64,000 nt of DNA from Burkholderia stabilis (lineage in GTDB: Bacteria > Pseudomonadota > Gammaproteobacteria > Burkholderiales > Burkholderiaceae), in NCBI RefSeq assembly GCF_001742165.1, contig NZ_CP016442.1, positions 2,232,001 through 2,296,000 of the forward strand, written 5' to 3'. This document shows positions 8,513-17,408 of this stretch, one piece after another. The notes beneath the pieces are model-generated. The model searched no databases, was not told where the DNA came from, and saw only the letters and a list, made by a program, of their open reading frames with translations. A program made the position numbers and the translations under genes. The first letter of the stretch is position 1, and every line of letters begins with the position of its first letter.

Positions 8513-9655
8513 TCAGTAAGCGATCAGCTCGACGATACGGCGGACCATCGCGTCGGTGAGCGCCGGGTAGATCGGCAGGCACAGCACCTTGCGTGCGGCT
8601 TCCGACGCGACGGGCAGGTTGTCGCGGTTCGCGGACGGCAGCCCGCGATACATCGGGAATTCCGAAATCAGCGGATGGAAGTAGCGGCGCGCGTACACGT
8701 CGTATTCGCGCAGCTTCTGGTAGAGCGCATCGCGGTCGAGCGGGTAGTCCTCGTCGACGAGGATCGCGAAGTACGCATGGTTTGCGACGGTCTGGCCGCC
8801 GAGCGGCACGCAGCGGATGCCGCGCACGTCGCTCAGCAGCGCACGGTACAGCGCGTCGATCTCGCGGCGGCGCGCGAGCGCGCCGTCGATATGCTGCAGT
8901 TGCAGCATCCCGAACGCGGCGTTGATCTCGCTCATCTTGCCGTTGATGCCGGGCGCGACGACCGTGACTTCGTCGACGAAACCGAAGTTCTTCAGGTGAT
9001 CGATGCGTTGCTTCGTCTTCGCGTCGGGGCAGATGATCGCGCCGCCTTCGAACGTGTTGAACACCTTCGTCGCGTGGAAGCTCAACACCGACAGGTCGCC
9101 GTGAGTGAGCACGCTGCCGGCGGCGTTGCGCACGCCGAACGCATGCGCCGCGTCGTAGATCACACGCAGGTTGTAGTTGTCGGCGATCTTCTGGATGGCC
9201 TCGACGTCGCACGGGTTGCCGTAGCAGTGCACGGGCATGATCGCGGTGGTTTGCGGCGTGATCGCCGCCTCGATGCGTGCGGGGTCGAGATTGAGCGTGC
9301 CGGGCGTGACGTCGACGAATACCGGCTTGATGCCGTTCCACAGCAGCGAGTGCGCGGTCGCGACGAACGAGTACGGCGTCGTGATGACCTCGCCAGTGAT
9401 GCGCAGCGCCTGCAGCGCGGTGACGAGCGCGAGCGTGCCGTTCGCGAACAGCGACAGGTACGGCACGCCGAGGTACTCGCACAGCGCGCGCTCGAACTGC
9501 TGATGGAACGGGCCGCCGTTGGTCAGCGTGCGGGTTTCCCAGATCTTCTCGAGGTACGGCAGGAATTCTTCGAGCGGCGGCAGGTGCGGCTGCGTGACGT
9601 AGATGCGTTCGTGCGGCAATTGCGCGACGGACGACGCGGGCAGGCTGGCGGTCAT
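8513..9655 (-). CDS. DegT/DnrJ/EryC1/StrS-family sugar aminotransferase
   Basis: 380-residue PLP-dependent aminotransferase that makes amino sugars on a nucleotide carrier. Family features: TNGGPFHQQFERAL near 46, PYSFVATAHSLLWNGIKPVFVDV (~94-116), VIYDAAHAFG (cofactor Asp/His) and SFHATKVFNTFEGGAII with the Schiff-base lysine in HATK (~191). The specific sugar cannot be assigned; VioA/QdtB-like dTDP-4-keto-6-deoxyhexose aminotransferases are the closest idea. It lies 28 bp downstream of the GT41 gene on the same strand, so they probably form one transcript, and it converges with the NeuD-like gene. In Burkholderia such sets build the flagellin glycan (family knowledge; the link here is inferred). 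Confidence 0.9.
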   Translation of the reverse strand: MTASLPASSVAQLPHERIYVTQPHLPPLEEFLPYLEKIWETRTLTNGGPFHQQFERALCEYLGVPYLSLFANGTLALVTALQALRITGEVITTPYSFVATAHSLLWNGIKPVFVDVTPGTLNLDPARIEAAITPQTTAIMPVHCYGNPCDVEAIQKIADNYNLRVIYDAAHAFGVRNAAGSVLTHGDLSVLSFHATKVFNTFEGGAIICPDAKTKQRIDHLKNFGFVDEVTVVAPGINGKMSEINAAFGMLQLQHIDGALARRREIDALYRALLSDVRGIRCVPLGGQTVANHAYFAILVDEDYPLDRDALYQKLREYDVYARRYFHPLISEFPMYRGLPSANRDNLPVASEAARKVLCLPIYPALTDAMVRRIVELIAY

Positions 9656-9683
9656 GATGGTCTCTCTCGATCTGACGTGAGGT

Positions 9684-12032
9684 TCAGGCCTCTGCCGCGG
9701 CCTGTGCGGTAGCCGTGTCGTCGAACAGCGGCGTGTCGAATGCGGTGACGGGCTCGCCCGCGCACCAGCGGGTCCACATCGTGCGCAGCGCCGACGACAG
9801 CCCGGCTGCGACGATGGCCGGCTGGAACGCGGCGGATTGCAGGCAACGCGCGCGCAGTGCCGTGCGCAGTGTCTGCAGCGCGGCCGTGTCGCGGCCGAGC
9901 GCCAGTGCCTTCGCGACGAAATCGTCTTCGTCCGTCGCGATGTATTCGTCGAGCCCGACGTGCTGCAGCCAGCCCGCGCTGCCGCGCCCGGCCATCGTCG
10001 CGCCGGGGATCGTCACGGTCGGCACGCCCATCCACAGCGCATTCAGCGTCGTCGTCGAACCGGTGTACGGGAACGCGTCGAGACAGAGGTCGACGCTGTG
10101 ATGCTGCTGCATGTAAACGGGGGTGCTCGAGCGCCGGTGGAACGTCAGGCGGCCGGCATTGATGCCGGAGGCTGCGAACCATTCGGTCAGCGTCTGCTGG
10201 TCGCCGTCGTTGCCGATCGCGCCGAGCGCCATGCGCGCGGTCGGATCCGCGTGCAGCACGCGCGCCCAGACCTCGATCACGTGCGGGCTCAGCTTGTTCA
10301 GGCGGTTGAAGCTGGCGTACGTCGTATAGCCGTTGCGCAGCGCCGGCAGCACGTTGACGGGCGGGCAGTTCGGCGCCGGCATGAACGGCGCGATCGCGGG
10401 CAGCCGCACGAGCTGCTCGACGAACTGGTCGTCGAATGCGCCGTGCGGCGCGACGAAGCGGTCCGTCAGGTAGTAGTCCATTGCGGCGAGCCCGGTCGTG
10501 GCCGGATAGCCGATCCACGATGCCTGAACCGGCGCCGCGCGCTGCGCCAGCGCAACGAGCCGGTTGCGGCCGGTATGGCCCGACAGGTCGATCACGATGT
10601 CGATGTGGTCGTTGCGCACGCGTTCAAGGAAGGCCGTGTCGCTCATGCCGGCGACGTTGCGCCAGGTCGTCGCGTGGGCCTTGAAGCGTTCCGACGTGTA
10701 ATCTTCCTCGAAGTGATTGTGATAGAAGTGCATCGCAATGCCGGGATCGGCCGCGAGATGCTCGATCACGGGCACCGCGTAGGAGGCGACCGCGTGGCTG
10801 AACAGGTCGCCCGACACGAAGCCGACCTGCAGCTTGCGCGCCGGGTCGCGCGAGTTCGAGAACACGGCTGCGCGCTTGCGCTTGAGATTGTCGTAGCGCT
10901 CGCCGAACTTGCGGTGTGCCGCAACGAGCGCCTGCGGACCGAAGTCGCTGCTGTGCGCGATACAGAACAGCATGCTGCTGTGGGTGATGCTGTCGGTCGG
11001 ATTGATTTCGATCGAGCGCTTCAGCCAGCCGATCGCTTCCTGCGTTGCGCCCAGTTCGAGCAGCACGAAGCCCAGCGTGCCGCATGGCGCGGCGGCGCCG
11101 GGCGCGAGCTCGACCGCGCGCCGGCAGGCCGCGATCGCTTCATCCGTACGGCGCAGCGCGAACAGCACGAGACCGCGAATCCGCATTGTCTCCGGGTGAT
11201 CGGGCTGAAGCTGGAGCAGGCGCTTGCACTGCTCGTCGGCCTCCGCGAGACGGTTCATCATCCGCAGCGTATCGGCGAGCAGCATGCGCACGAGGATTTC
11301 ATCCGGCAGCAATTCGATCGTACGAAAGCCGGCCTTTATCATCTCCGCGAAGCTGCCTTCCCGGTGAAGCGATGCGGACAGTGCGCGCCAGCATGCGCCG
11401 TCTTCCGGGTAGTCGGCGACCAGTTGCTGCGCAAGTGCGGTGGCTTCCGCGTGCTTGTTCTTGTCGAACAGCGCCGCGTGCTTTTGCAGCAGCGTCTGGC
11501 TGGGGCGGCGGACAGGCTTGCCGGAGTCGCTCTTCCCGCCTGTGCCGGCCGCGGTTTCCAGGACGATTGCCGTGTCGATGCCGCTCGGGGCCGTAGCGAC
11601 CGCTGCAGTCGCGAGCACGATGTGGGGCGACGCCAACTGCGCGATCAGGCCGTCCAGTGCCGGGCCGTGCACGCCGCGCTGTTGCGCGATCTCGACGGCG
11701 ATCCATGCAGCGGCCGTTTGTCCGCTGCGATGCAGCGCGTGGATGTAGCTGACCCAGTAGTAGCCGTTGGCCGGATTCGCGCCGATGGCGGCTTCGAAAT
11801 GTGGCACCGCATCAGCCGCCTGGCCCGTATCGACCATCAACACCGCGAGGTTGTAATGTGCATCGCCATGCGCGGGCATCGCGTCGAGGATGGCCTCGTA
11901 CAGCGCCCGGGCGTCGTCGAACGCGCCGGCGCGCTGGCGCTCGAGCGCGTTTTCCATGACGAGCGCAATGTCCTGCGCAAGCTGCTGTTCAGGCGTGAGC
12001 GCGGCGGAGGCGGGCAGTTCGGTCGAGAACAT
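9684..12032 (-). CDS. TPR protein with O-GlcNAc transferase-like (GT41/SPINDLY) domain
   Basis: 782 residues. N-terminal TPR units (~15-130 and ~170-350) precede a C-terminal GT41 catalytic region: VGFVSGDLFSHAVASYAVPV (~401), IDIVIDLSGHTGRNRLVALA (~475-494), PVQASWIGYPATTGL, FMPAPNCPPVN, MALGAIGNDGDQQTLTEWF and the donor-site block YTGSTTTLNALWMGVPTVT. GT41 proteins transfer a sugar from a nucleotide donor to Ser/Thr of proteins. Beside aminotransferase and acyltransferase genes, this resembles the flagellin glycosyltransferase of Burkholderia cenocepacia (from memory, not checked). It is the last chromosomal gene before the mobile module, and its promoter must lie in 12,033-12,240. Confidence 0.85.
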   Translation of the reverse strand: MFSTELPASAALTPEQQLAQDIALVMENALERQRAGAFDDARALYEAILDAMPAHGDAHYNLAVLMVDTGQAADAVPHFEAAIGANPANGYYWVSYIHALHRSGQTAAAWIAVEIAQQRGVHGPALDGLIAQLASPHIVLATAAVATAPSGIDTAIVLETAAGTGGKSDSGKPVRRPSQTLLQKHAALFDKNKHAEATALAQQLVADYPEDGACWRALSASLHREGSFAEMIKAGFRTIELLPDEILVRMLLADTLRMMNRLAEADEQCKRLLQLQPDHPETMRIRGLVLFALRRTDEAIAACRRAVELAPGAAAPCGTLGFVLLELGATQEAIGWLKRSIEINPTDSITHSSMLFCIAHSSDFGPQALVAAHRKFGERYDNLKRKRAAVFSNSRDPARKLQVGFVSGDLFSHAVASYAVPVIEHLAADPGIAMHFYHNHFEEDYTSERFKAHATTWRNVAGMSDTAFLERVRNDHIDIVIDLSGHTGRNRLVALAQRAAPVQASWIGYPATTGLAAMDYYLTDRFVAPHGAFDDQFVEQLVRLPAIAPFMPAPNCPPVNVLPALRNGYTTYASFNRLNKLSPHVIEVWARVLHADPTARMALGAIGNDGDQQTLTEWFAASGINAGRLTFHRRSSTPVYMQQHHSVDLCLDAFPYTGSTTTLNALWMGVPTVTIPGATMAGRGSAGWLQHVGLDEYIATDEDDFVAKALALGRDTAALQTLRTALRARCLQSAAFQPAIVAAGLSSALRTMWTRWCAGEPVTAFDTPLFDDTATAQAAAEA

Positions 12033-12105
12033 GATGAATTCTGCGGAAAGTCGGTCGATACCATTATCGGTAGCGTGCCGCCGCGCCGATGCCGCGAGAT
12101 GACGG

Positions 12106-12132
12106 TAAAAGCCCGGTCAGTTTGGCCGATTG
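12106..12132 (+). promoter_or_regulatory. Candidate sigma-28 (FliA) flagellar promoter
   Basis: TAAA at 12106-12109, exactly 15 nt, then GCCGATTG at 12125-12132, against the FliA consensus TAAA-N15-GCCGATAA (6 of 8 in the -10 part). It points rightwards, away from the GT41 gene and into the mobile element, so any target gene would have been separated by the insertion. A chance match in GC-rich DNA cannot be ruled out. Confidence 0.4.
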
Positions 12133-12411
12133 AACGGGCGGCCGCGGCACCGGGCGACGCGGCCGGCGGCAGGCAAAAAAGTGCCGGTGTCAAGTCTTTC
12201 GCGCAAATCACGCAGGGCTTGAAACCGTATATGGGGCAGTAGGTTAGCTCTTTTCGGGGCCGCTTTGCAGAACCGCGGCTTCGTCGGCTAGGAGCCACAT
12301 AAGAGCGTCGGGAGAGAAAGCCGCATCGCACTGTGTCGTGCTGGATTGCCGAGGAACGGCGGGCCTGTCGCGTCATCATAGCCCAAGAGGCTTGGCGGCC
12401 TCCAGAATGAA

Positions 12412-12438
12412 GAACGCGCAGCTGAGGGCTGCGCGTTC
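12412..12438 (-). terminator. Possible terminator of the trb operon
   Basis: Perfect 11-bp inverted repeat, GAACGCGCAGC (12412-12422) and GCTGCGCGTTC (12428-12438), 5-nt loop, 28 bp past the last gene of the leftward operon. The following bases on that strand (TTCATTCT) are only moderately T-rich. Confidence 0.5.
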
Positions 12439-12465
12439 GATGGATGCCGTTGGAATGCGATGCCA

Positions 12466-12711
12466 TCATGTAGGCTTTGATGGCGCGCTCCGGGTCGTCG
12501 TGCCCTTCCTGAATCCCCGATCCCCCGCCATGAACGCCTCCAGCATGTGCGGGATCAACTTCTCTGCATCGACTGCTTCGCCATATGCCTGCGCGTGCAG
12601 CGCGGCGTAGCGGTCGAGGTCGGCTTTCAGGCTGGCCGGGCAGGCAAAGGTCAGCTTGACGTTCTCGGTCTTGGGCAGCGGCCCGAGCCGCAGCTTCTTG
12701 GTCGCGCTCAT
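12466..12711 (-). CDS. DUF2274-like small protein at the end of the trb operon
   Basis: 81 residues starting MSATKKLRLGPLPK and continuing with TFACPASLKADLDRYAALHAQ. This is the conserved DUF2274 protein found directly after trbI in Tn4371-type and related conjugation modules. It is soluble and basic, with a helical core (DLDRYAALHA) resembling ribbon-helix-helix regulators. Its ATG overlaps the trbI stop by 4 bp (ATGA), so it is translated with trbI. Function is not known; a regulatory or assembly role is only suggested by its constant place. Confidence 0.8.
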   Translation of the reverse strand: MSATKKLRLGPLPKTENVKLTFACPASLKADLDRYAALHAQAYGEAVDAEKLIPHMLEAFMAGDRGFRKGTTTRSAPSKPT

Positions 12712-13979
12712 TGCGAAGCTCCCCGATTGAAGAACAGCGGCTGGTAGGGCCGCAGCACTAGATCCCGGTTGACGATGATCCGCACCGGCAGGCCCGGCCG
12801 CTCGGTCAGCGTCGGCTGGATGTTCATGTTGCGCCGGGTGATCTCCTGGCCGACCTGATTGATGCCGTCCTGGGCGCTGTCGCGCCCGGCGATGACGATG
12901 CGGTTGCCGTCCTGGCGGTTCTCCGGCGCGGCCAGCTCGGCTCCGACGCCCAGCAGCGTCGTCAGCACCGCGCCCGCGACGATGCGATTCCAATGCCAAT
13001 CCACGTCATCCTCTAGACCGGAATAGCCGGCTGGATCGGTGCCGACAAGGTTGTCGAGCGTCAGCGAGGACGTGTCGGGCAGGATGATCCGGTTCCACAC
13101 CACCTGCACGCGGCTCTGCCCGTAGCTGACCTGGCTGTTGTAGCGCCCGAGGATGCGCGACCCCTGCGGGATCAGCAGGTACTTGCCTGTAGCCGTGTCA
13201 TAGACCGGCTCCGTCACCGTGGCGATCACGTCGCCCGGCAAGTCCGACTTGATGCCCGTCACCAGCGCGCCCGCGATCACGGTTCCAGCCATCACCTGAT
13301 AGGGCGACGCCGGCAGCGCCAGATTGCCGGAATTGCGGGTTTCCGTAGAACCGGCTTTCAGGAACGCCTCCTTCTGGTCTTGCCGGTTCTGCACGGCGGT
13401 CGGGTCGCCAGGCTGCGCCGCCGTCGAGGCCGACCCGGCTGCGAGCGGGTCGAAGGCCGCGAGCGCGCTTGCACCACCAGGCGCACCCGGCGTCGCCTGC
13501 GCCACCGCGGCGGTGGGGCCTTGGCCGCCCGAACGGAAGAACACCGACGAAGCCGCAGCGGCTTCTTCCTCCTTGCGCAAGGCATCGTTGGGATGGTGGC
13601 CGGGGGCCGCGTAAGCGGCCACGGCCGGCTGCTGCGAGTTCACGATGGCCGGGCCAAGATCGCCCGGCAGCGGCGGCCCCAACTCGGGCACCTTCGGCTG
13701 CAGCTTCGAGTAGTCGGCCGGCAGGCCGTCCAGCCCTTCGGACTTCGAGACGCGATCGACGTTGTAAAGCTCGGGCTGCTCGCCCGCGCTGCGCCGCTGC
13801 GGTTGCAACGACCAGATCGTGGCTCCGAGCACGGCGACCGACAGGCCGCCGACGAGGATGGCCAGCGTGCGCCGGTTCAGGCGCGTGACCGGGCGCGGCT
13901 GGGCGCGCAGCGCCAACGCCTCGGGCGCGACCTTGCCCGCTTGCGGCCTGGCGAGGTCGGGGGTGTCGTCCTGGATCAT
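12708..13979 (-). CDS. trbI: TrbI, VirB10-like channel protein of the conjugative type IV secretion system
   Basis: 423 residues from ATG 13979. A short cytoplasmic N-terminus is followed by one membrane segment (~38-58, TLAILVGGLSVAVLGATIW) and a long Pro/Ala-rich periplasmic stretch. The C-terminal VirB10 barrel domain includes PYQVMAGTVIAGALVTGIKSDLPGDVIATV and YLLIPQGSRILGRYNSQVSYGQ, with GNRIVIAGRDSAQDG near the end. It joins the inner-membrane energy complex to the outer-membrane pore (TrbG/TrbH). It starts 2 nt after the trbG stop and overlaps the DUF2274 gene by 4 bp. Confidence 0.93.
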   Translation of the reverse strand: MIQDDTPDLARPQAGKVAPEALALRAQPRPVTRLNRRTLAILVGGLSVAVLGATIWSLQPQRRSAGEQPELYNVDRVSKSEGLDGLPADYSKLQPKVPELGPPLPGDLGPAIVNSQQPAVAAYAAPGHHPNDALRKEEEAAAASSVFFRSGGQGPTAAVAQATPGAPGGASALAAFDPLAAGSASTAAQPGDPTAVQNRQDQKEAFLKAGSTETRNSGNLALPASPYQVMAGTVIAGALVTGIKSDLPGDVIATVTEPVYDTATGKYLLIPQGSRILGRYNSQVSYGQSRVQVVWNRIILPDTSSLTLDNLVGTDPAGYSGLEDDVDWHWNRIVAGAVLTTLLGVGAELAAPENRQDGNRIVIAGRDSAQDGINQVGQEITRRNMNIQPTLTERPGLPVRIIVNRDLVLRPYQPLFFNRGASQ

Positions 13980-13981
13980 GG

Positions 13982-14974
13982 TCAGTTCCTCCGTGCCACG
14001 CCATCCGTGCGCTCGATCCGCACCATGGCGCCCTTGTCGCCGCCCAGGCGCAGCTCTGCCGCGCCAAAGAGGCGATCCACGATGTAGTACGGCGAGCGGA
14101 AGCGGTAGTTCACCAGTTGCCCGTCGCCTTCCGGCCCTATCACGAACAGCGGCGGCAGCTCGCCTTGCGCGATGCCAGCGGGGAACTGGATATAGACCTT
14201 CTGCCCGTCGTCGAAGGCGCGCAACGGCTTCCACGGCGGATTGCTGCCGCTGATTGCGTAGCGGAAGCGCAGGTTCTCTAGCGCCAGCCCGGCATCGACC
14301 GGCGCGGCGGCATTGGCCGCCTGCGCTTGGCGCTGTAGCGCCAGCATCCGGTCGCGCGGGTACTCCCAGGACACCGACGCCATCCACGTCTTTTCCGTCG
14401 AAGCCAGCTCCAGCAGGTACGTCCTGCGGCTGGTGGTGATGACGAGATTGGTCTTGAGGCCTGAGCGAATCGGCTTGACCAGCACGTTCACGCGCAGATC
14501 GGCACCGCTGCCGCTGGACGTGTCGCCCACGATCCAGCGCACGGTATCGCCAGCGGCCACCGTCACCAGTTCCTCGCCCGGCTGGAGCGAAACCACGGTC
14601 ACGCGGCCCACGGCCGCATAGACCTGATAGAGCGCCCCGTCCGTGAAGGGCCAAACCTGAATCGCATTGACGTAGCCCTCGCGCGTGGGGGCTACGCGGG
14701 CCTCGGCATTGGCGCGCGAGACGCGCACCTTCTCGTCAGCCGGCTCCGGCGCAGGTTTGGCGTCCTCAGCTTCGGGCAACGGCTTCAACTGCGCCGGCAT
14801 CGGTAGAACCTCGGGCACGGCCACCACCTCCACCGGCGCGGGCGGCTCCGGCAGCGGCTGGGCCTGCACCGGCTCATCGAGCGAGATGGTCGGCGGTGGC
14901 TTGCCCTGCGAGGCGCAGCCCACGAGGGCAAGCAGGATCACCGGCAAAGCGGATTTACGGAAAAGATCATTCAT
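13982..14974 (-). CDS. trbG: TrbG, VirB9-like outer-membrane complex protein
   Basis: 330 residues from ATG 14974; the frame stays open far upstream inside trbF, but the lipoprotein-type signal sequence MNDLFRKSALPVILLALVGC fixes this start. Cys-20 is a likely lipidation site (lipobox LVGC). A Pro/Glu-rich spacer (~28-85) leads to the VirB9/CagX domain: YQVYAAVGRVTVVSLQPGEEL, DLRVNVLVKPIRSGLKTNLVI, TSRRTYLLELAST and the C-terminal YFRSPYYIVDRLF-like block (here NYRFRSPYYIVDRLFGAAEL). It forms the outer ring of the mating pore with TrbI. Overlaps the trbF stop by 4 bp. Confidence 0.93.
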   Translation of the reverse strand: MNDLFRKSALPVILLALVGCASQGKPPPTISLDEPVQAQPLPEPPAPVEVVAVPEVLPMPAQLKPLPEAEDAKPAPEPADEKVRVSRANAEARVAPTREGYVNAIQVWPFTDGALYQVYAAVGRVTVVSLQPGEELVTVAAGDTVRWIVGDTSSGSGADLRVNVLVKPIRSGLKTNLVITTSRRTYLLELASTEKTWMASVSWEYPRDRMLALQRQAQAANAAAPVDAGLALENLRFRYAISGSNPPWKPLRAFDDGQKVYIQFPAGIAQGELPPLFVIGPEGDGQLVNYRFRSPYYIVDRLFGAAELRLGGDKGAMVRIERTDGVARRN

Positions 14975-15675
14975 GGCTTGGCTCCTTCGGAAGAATCCAG
15001 TTCGCGGCTCCACGACAGGCCGTTGACGTAGATGCCCAGGGGGTTCTTGCGCAGGCGTTCTTCGGTGCGCGGCGGCTGGAGCACGATGGACACCACGGCC
15101 GTCCACCGCTCCAGGCCCGCCGCGGCGCCGTTGACGTAGCGGCGTTCCGTCCAGCGCACGTTGAAAGACGTGTCGCTGGCGCGCACGACGCTGGTGATCT
15201 GCACCGTCACCGACTCCTTGCCGATGCGCGCGAACGGGTCGTTGACTCGCGCGTAGTCGTTGAGCACGGCCGCGCCCTTGTCGGTCGTGTAATCGTAGGC
15301 GTCCAGCCAGTTCTGGCGGACGACGATGGGGTCGATGGACAGCGAGCGCACCAGCGTCACGAAGCGCGCGATGTGGTGCGCCGTCTGTGCATCGTTGGGC
15401 CGGTACGGCGTGGCGGCTTCGCCCACGGCGCGCACCTGGCCCGCGTTGTCCACCTCCACGACGTAGGGCGTCACGAAGGACTGCGCCGAGCGCCACACCA
15501 GGCCGCCGGCCATCAACAGCGCGAGCGTCAGACAGCCGAAGGCCATCAGGCGCCAGTTCTTCGCCTGCACGCGCGGCGAGCCGATACGGTCGTCCCACAC
15601 CTGGCCGGCAGCTTGGTACGGCGTGGCAGGCTGCGGCGTGTCGGCATAGCGCACCTGCGGTTTTCTGAATCGCAT
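14971..15675 (-). CDS. trbF: TrbF, VirB8-like inner-membrane scaffold protein
   Basis: 234 residues. Short cytoplasmic N-terminus, a membrane segment at ~42-60 (LMAFGCLTLALLMAGGLVW), then the periplasmic VirB8 domain with FVTPYVVEVDNAGQVRAV, ARFVTLVRSLSIDPIVVRQNWLDAYDYTTDKGAAVLNDY and the closing NPLGIYVNGLSWSREL. It is the assembly hub linking the energy complex to TrbG/TrbI. It starts 24 bp after the trbL stop, one of the few real gaps in the operon. Confidence 0.93.
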   Translation of the reverse strand: MRFRKPQVRYADTPQPATPYQAAGQVWDDRIGSPRVQAKNWRLMAFGCLTLALLMAGGLVWRSAQSFVTPYVVEVDNAGQVRAVGEAATPYRPNDAQTAHHIARFVTLVRSLSIDPIVVRQNWLDAYDYTTDKGAAVLNDYARVNDPFARIGKESVTVQITSVVRASDTSFNVRWTERRYVNGAAAGLERWTAVVSIVLQPPRTEERLRKNPLGIYVNGLSWSRELDSSEGAKP

Positions 15676-15699
15676 GGTCAGTTCTCCTTGTGAATCGCT

Positions 15700-17079
15700 T
15701 TACTCGTCGGAGCCGCGCAGGCTCGGGCCTTGCCCCGAGCCGCCACCGTCACCGCCGCGCAGCGTGTGCGCGGCGGTGGTCGCGGCGTGGGTGAGTTGCT
15801 GGCGGCGATGCAGCCGCTTGGCCCAGGCGGGTTGTTCCGGCTTCTGTGCAGCGGCGTCGCCTGCGGGGGCTTCTCCTGCGGAGGCTTGGCCGGCTGACGC
15901 GCCAGCGTCGGCCATCGAGCCATTCCAGCCAGCACGGAACGGAGCGGCCATCCGCTGCCCGGCAGCGGAAACACGGGATGCAGCCGCGTATCCGGCGGCC
16001 TGCGCGCCGGTCTTGGCGACGTTGCCCAGGCCCGCCATCGCGCCCTTTGCGCCGCCGCCAGCGGCGGCGGAACCGGCCTGGAACGCCGACTTCGCACTGC
16101 CGGCCGCCGTCGTGGCGGCGCGCGCACCGCTTCCGGCCAGCTTGGCGGCAGCCGGGGCCATGCGCGCGCCAGCAGCCACGGCGCCACCCACGCCCGTCGC
16201 GGCGGCGCCGATGGCGACAGCCGTGCCGGCAGCGCCGACAGCAGCACCGGCCATTGCGCCAGCGCCGAGCTGCGGCGCACCGGACACGAGGCCCGTGGCG
16301 ACGCCGGGGCCGAAGATCCCCAGCGCCAGCAAGGTGAGCGAGGCCAGCATGATGACCAGCGCGTGGTCGATGGACGGTTCGGCGGGATGGACTTGAAACT
16401 GCGCGAACAGGCCCGAGCCGATGCCCACGATCACGGCCAGCACCAGTACCTTGACGCCGGACGACACCACGTTGCCCAGCACCTTCTCGGCGAGGAAGCT
16501 GGTCTTGTTCCACAGCGCGAACGGCACCAACACGAAGCCCGCGAGTGTGGTCAGCTTGAACTCGATCAGCGTGATGAAAAGCTGGATCGCCAGCACGAAG
16601 AAGCACAGGACCACGACCAACCAAGCGAGGAACATCACCACGATGGGATCGAGGTTCACGAACACCTCGGGAAACCCGGCCATCTCGCCGATCTGTTCCA
16701 GAATTGGCGCCCCGGCGTCGATGCCGGTCTTGGCCAGCCGGCCCGGCTGGAGGAAGTTCTCCATCGTGATGGCCGAGCCGGTGGCGGTGATGCCCAACCC
16801 GGCGAACGAGCGGAACACGATGCTGGCCAGCCAGTTGAAGTTGTTGAGGATATAGGCGAAGGCACCGACGTAGAGCACCTTGCGCAGCAGCTTGGCGATC
16901 ACGTCCTCGCCCTGGCCGGTGGCATGGCTCATGGCCCAATACAGGCCGGCGATCGTCATGTCGATGACGATCAGCGTGGCCGTGAGGAACGCCACTTCGC
17001 CCCGCAGCAGTCCGAAACCCGAGTCGATGTAGGTGGCGAAGGTGTTGAGGAACTGGTCGATGATGGTCACGTCATTCAT
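15700..17079 (-). CDS. trbL: TrbL, VirB6-like polytopic channel protein
   Basis: 459 residues. At least five hydrophobic segments lie between ~30 and ~265 (e.g. VAFLTATLIVIDMTIAGLYW, PIVVMFLAWLVVVLCFFVLA, ALVIMLASLTLLALGIFGPG), followed by a long Ala/Gly-rich cytoplasmic or periplasmic tail (~265-459) of low complexity. TrbL/VirB6 proteins form part of the inner-membrane passage for DNA and substrates. The gene follows the small lipoprotein gene with a 4-bp overlap. The tail length varies in the family, so its size is not informative. Confidence 0.93.
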   Translation of the reverse strand: MNDVTIIDQFLNTFATYIDSGFGLLRGEVAFLTATLIVIDMTIAGLYWAMSHATGQGEDVIAKLLRKVLYVGAFAYILNNFNWLASIVFRSFAGLGITATGSAITMENFLQPGRLAKTGIDAGAPILEQIGEMAGFPEVFVNLDPIVVMFLAWLVVVLCFFVLAIQLFITLIEFKLTTLAGFVLVPFALWNKTSFLAEKVLGNVVSSGVKVLVLAVIVGIGSGLFAQFQVHPAEPSIDHALVIMLASLTLLALGIFGPGVATGLVSGAPQLGAGAMAGAAVGAAGTAVAIGAAATGVGGAVAAGARMAPAAAKLAGSGARAATTAAGSAKSAFQAGSAAAGGGAKGAMAGLGNVAKTGAQAAGYAAASRVSAAGQRMAAPFRAGWNGSMADAGASAGQASAGEAPAGDAAAQKPEQPAWAKRLHRRQQLTHAATTAAHTLRGGDGGGSGQGPSLRGSDE

Positions 17080-17396
17080 GGCGTGTCCTCCGGTTCGACG
17101 GGAACGGCCGGCGCCATGCCATCGGCCGATTCCTCGAAGCTCGGCGGGATCGGCGGCAGGTCGGGCAGCGTCAGGTATTCATCAGGCCCGGCCTGGCCAG
17201 AAAAGAAGCGCCGCCGGAAGGCTTCGGTAGCGGCGCGGCAGGCGTCCTCGCCCGTAGCCTGTCGGTCGGCCGCGCATTGCGCGCGCAATGCCTTGAGCCG
17301 CACGGGATCGGCGGCCAAGGCATCGGCAAGATTGTCGGCCGGCTGCTCGCTGCAAGCGGCCAGCAGCACAGCACACAGGACGAGGACACATCGCAT
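17076..17396 (-). CDS. EexN-like entry-exclusion lipoprotein between trbJ and trbL
   Basis: 106 residues. An N-terminal signal and lipobox (VLLAAC, Cys-15) mark it as a lipoprotein. The body carries NLADALAADPVRLKALRAQCAADRQATGEDACRAATEAFRRRF, matching the EexN pattern of a short helix, a Cys-containing turn and a second helix ending RRF. It sits where trbK, the entry-exclusion lipoprotein of RP4-type systems, is expected, so it probably blocks uptake of the same element by a cell that already carries it. A paralogue lies at 25,014-25,292. Overlaps trbL by 4 bp. Confidence 0.75.
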   Translation of the reverse strand: MRCVLVLCAVLLAACSEQPADNLADALAADPVRLKALRAQCAADRQATGEDACRAATEAFRRRFFSGQAGPDEYLTLPDLPPIPPSFEESADGMAPAVPVEPEDTP

Positions 17397-17408
17397 GGCG
17401 GCCTCCCG

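Larger units (their letters stand above)
12033..12465. other. Junction between chromosomal glycosylation locus and the trb conjugation module
   Basis: 433 bp with no convincing gene. It holds a sigma-28-like motif on the + strand (12106-12132), a possible terminator for the trb operon (12412-12438), and between them the likely right boundary of the mobile element. No direct repeat or Tn4371-type TTTTTCAT site could be identified by eye, so the exact junction is open. Confidence 0.5.

Noticed and set aside
9837..12242. 801-codon open frame on the + strand
   Set aside because: Antisense to the GT41 protein; Arg/His/Val-rich composition typical of shadow frames in GC-rich genes, with no recognisable motif.
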